64,000 nt of DNA from Dendrolimus kikuchii (lineage: Eukaryota > Arthropoda > Insecta > Lepidoptera > Lasiocampidae). Shown here piece by piece: positions 62,579 through 64,000 of this stretch. The notes below the pieces were generated by a model. That model was given only the letters and a program-made list of their open reading frames with translations, made no database searches and was not told the origin of the DNA. The position numbers were made by a program, and so were the translations under genes. Each line of letters begins with the position of its first letter. Within the stretch, counting starts at the first letter, position 1. The stretch covers positions 15,538,001 to 15,602,000 of the forward strand of contig CM034412.1 in assembly GCA_019925095.2 (NCBI GenBank), given 5' to 3'.

Positions 62579-62915
62579 ACTCATCTGATTAAAAACTACA
62601 AAACGCTAGTTCAATTTGTAAAATCCATTTTGGTAAATTAGAAATGTAAAAAAGGTCGAGCTCGTTGCATCAGCCGCATAAACTTTCAAAGCTAATTGCA
62701 AATTTTTATGCAGCTGGCTGCGCTAACAAAGTCACTGATGTCATTACAACTCTTTCATGAAAAAGCTTTTTAAATAAAGCTGCCAAAGAAACTTCGTTCG
62801 CGTTGCGATGTCGACGTCAGTTAGTGAATTGTATGGAGTTTACAATAAGTTGTGTGGTACGTCGATGATGGTTAGGTACCCCGTTAGATGGGGTGACCCA
62901 GCTAGGCATTTTATC

Positions 62916-63186
62916 TGTGCAGGAACGGAGAAAGAATACAAAATAACCCACAGCCAGGTGGTAGGGTGTTTACTCGACTAGATGACGGCCACCCCTGATC
63001 TAGAATATGCCGCCATAATAACCTTGTGTTGTGTTCCGGTGTTAGTGACCAGGTTTCAGTCTCCCTTAAGAGAGCAGCAGCGCATTTGTAGCACCTTTGA
63101 TGTTGCAAATGTCCGTAGGCGATGGTAACCGCTTTCCATACAGTGGGCCGTCTGCCTGTCTGTTGAACTCCTGCAATAGAAAAAAA
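62916..63186 (+). repeat. R300 SINE-like element with internal deletion
   Basis: TGTGCAGGAACGGAGAAAGA, then about 45 bp missing, then ACCCACAGCCAGGTGGTAGG to CTCCTGCAATAGAAAAAA. Diverged. Confidence 0.85.
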
Positions 63187-64000
63187 TATATAAATAAAAA
63201 GACTCATCGCTACATTTACGTGAAACGGTGAATAACTATTTATCCCAGATGGAACAATAACGCCACGGAAACGAAATAATTTATCGGGAAATTAAAATAT
63301 ATCTTAAGTGTCTATCCAGGTTATAAATTAGGTCTGTGTCAAGGTTCATTTAAATCGGTTCAGTAGTTTTCACTTGGCGTTCTAAAAGACAGACAGACGA
63401 AAATCCTAAAAGTTGCCTTATTCAAATCTGCTTTAAATTTTTCTAATTTTTAAACTCATTTTATCAATTGGACCCGTCTCAAAATGTCGTAGCATCTCTC
63501 GTAGCCACTTCTATAGACAGCTACGAAGTCGTAGTAGCATAGCTATATTATTCAATAAGTCACTTTTTTCCTTCTACCAAATAAGAAAATTTGTTTTTCC
63601 GACGAAAAATAAATGAGTTAAAAGGTGCCTTATCACTTACCAACAGAACAACTTGGCACTTTAACGAAATACTATTGCGGCGATTGTTATGCAAACTAAA
63701 ACATAGCTACAAGCCACTTCGAGTTTTGGCAACGCATTAAAATTTCGCTTGGTTCAGTGTAGTGTTAAAAAATATTGGTTGGAGCGGAATCGTTTCTGGT
63801 ATAAAGTAGGTCCAAATATGACCTGCGTTGAAAAATATTACAAAATATTTAATTCGTATGGTAAGAATGAAAAAGAAAAAAAAATGTGCTTATTTAGTAA
63901 ATAATTTTGGTTTGCGGTGGACCAAGGGCACTACAATGTGGTTATCTTCAAAAAGGCGTATTAAAGACCTAGGCACCGTTTCGAATAAGCAGAGAAGTTA
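63187..64000. other. No gene or repeat recognised
   Basis: AT-rich. AAATCGGTTCAGTAGTTTTC near 63352 followed by AGACAGACAGACG is a word common in decayed insect repeats. No coding region. Confidence 0.45.

Overview
The window looks like nuclear DNA of a lepidopteran insect (moth or butterfly). It is AT-rich and carries repeat classes I know from that order: Helitron-type non-autonomous elements ending in CTAG, a BEL/Pao retrotransposon, 3'-end fragments of several non-LTR retrotransposons (LINEs), a tRNA-derived SINE and a mariner. I could not recognise any host protein-coding gene, tRNA gene or rRNA gene. Almost every open reading frame is part of a transposon or a chance frame inside a repeated element. 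This is inference from pattern; no database search was possible.

Layout. 0-5 kb: nested LINE pieces, a mariner fragment, a solo LTR and a Harbinger-type MITE. 5-10 kb: an LTR with repeated ACCGGAT motifs, a pogo-like MITE, a GC-rich palindromic MITE, Helitron relics and LINE tails. 10-20 kb: mixed LINE fragments (R1-like, CR1/Jockey-like), Helitron dimers, an LTR with three heat-shock-element clusters (15.0-15.7 kb) and a multi-layer Helitron/MITE/SINE nest (16.1-17.2 kb). 20-30 kb: a minisatellite, an hAT remnant with an exact 8-bp target duplication, and tRNA-SINEs. 29.97-36.03 kb: a BEL/Pao element with a 1696-codon uninterrupted frame whose reverse-transcriptase core is missing. 36-48 kb: tandem copies of a 300-bp repeat, a Jockey-like LINE nested in one of them, and a mariner nested in a Helitron. 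48-64 kb: solo LTRs, more LINE tails, a large palindrome, and a retroelement C-terminal domain at 59.4 kb.

Four families dominate. (1) A ~300-bp SINE-like repeat, here called R300, has about 18 full or partial copies and ends in TGCAATAAAA; its 3' ~100 bp matches the 3' end of a CR1/Jockey-like LINE in the same window. (2) A LINE with an (ATGT)n tail, here called L-ATGT, has at least 16 copies; 11 have readable target-site duplications of 7-12 bp. (3) Non-autonomous Helitrons in four groups, here called Hel-A to Hel-D, were inserted between A and T. (4) A gypsy-like LTR family is present mainly as solo LTRs with ATAT target duplications.

The elements interact by nesting, so empty-site comparisons inside the window give exact boundaries for the mariner, Harbinger MITE, tRNA-SINE, Hel-C and LINE insertions. 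Gene-free, layered, mixed-age insertion of this kind is what one expects of heterochromatin, a W-linked region or a piRNA-type transposon trap, but the sequence alone does not decide between these. Long stretches listed as 'other' held nothing I could identify.
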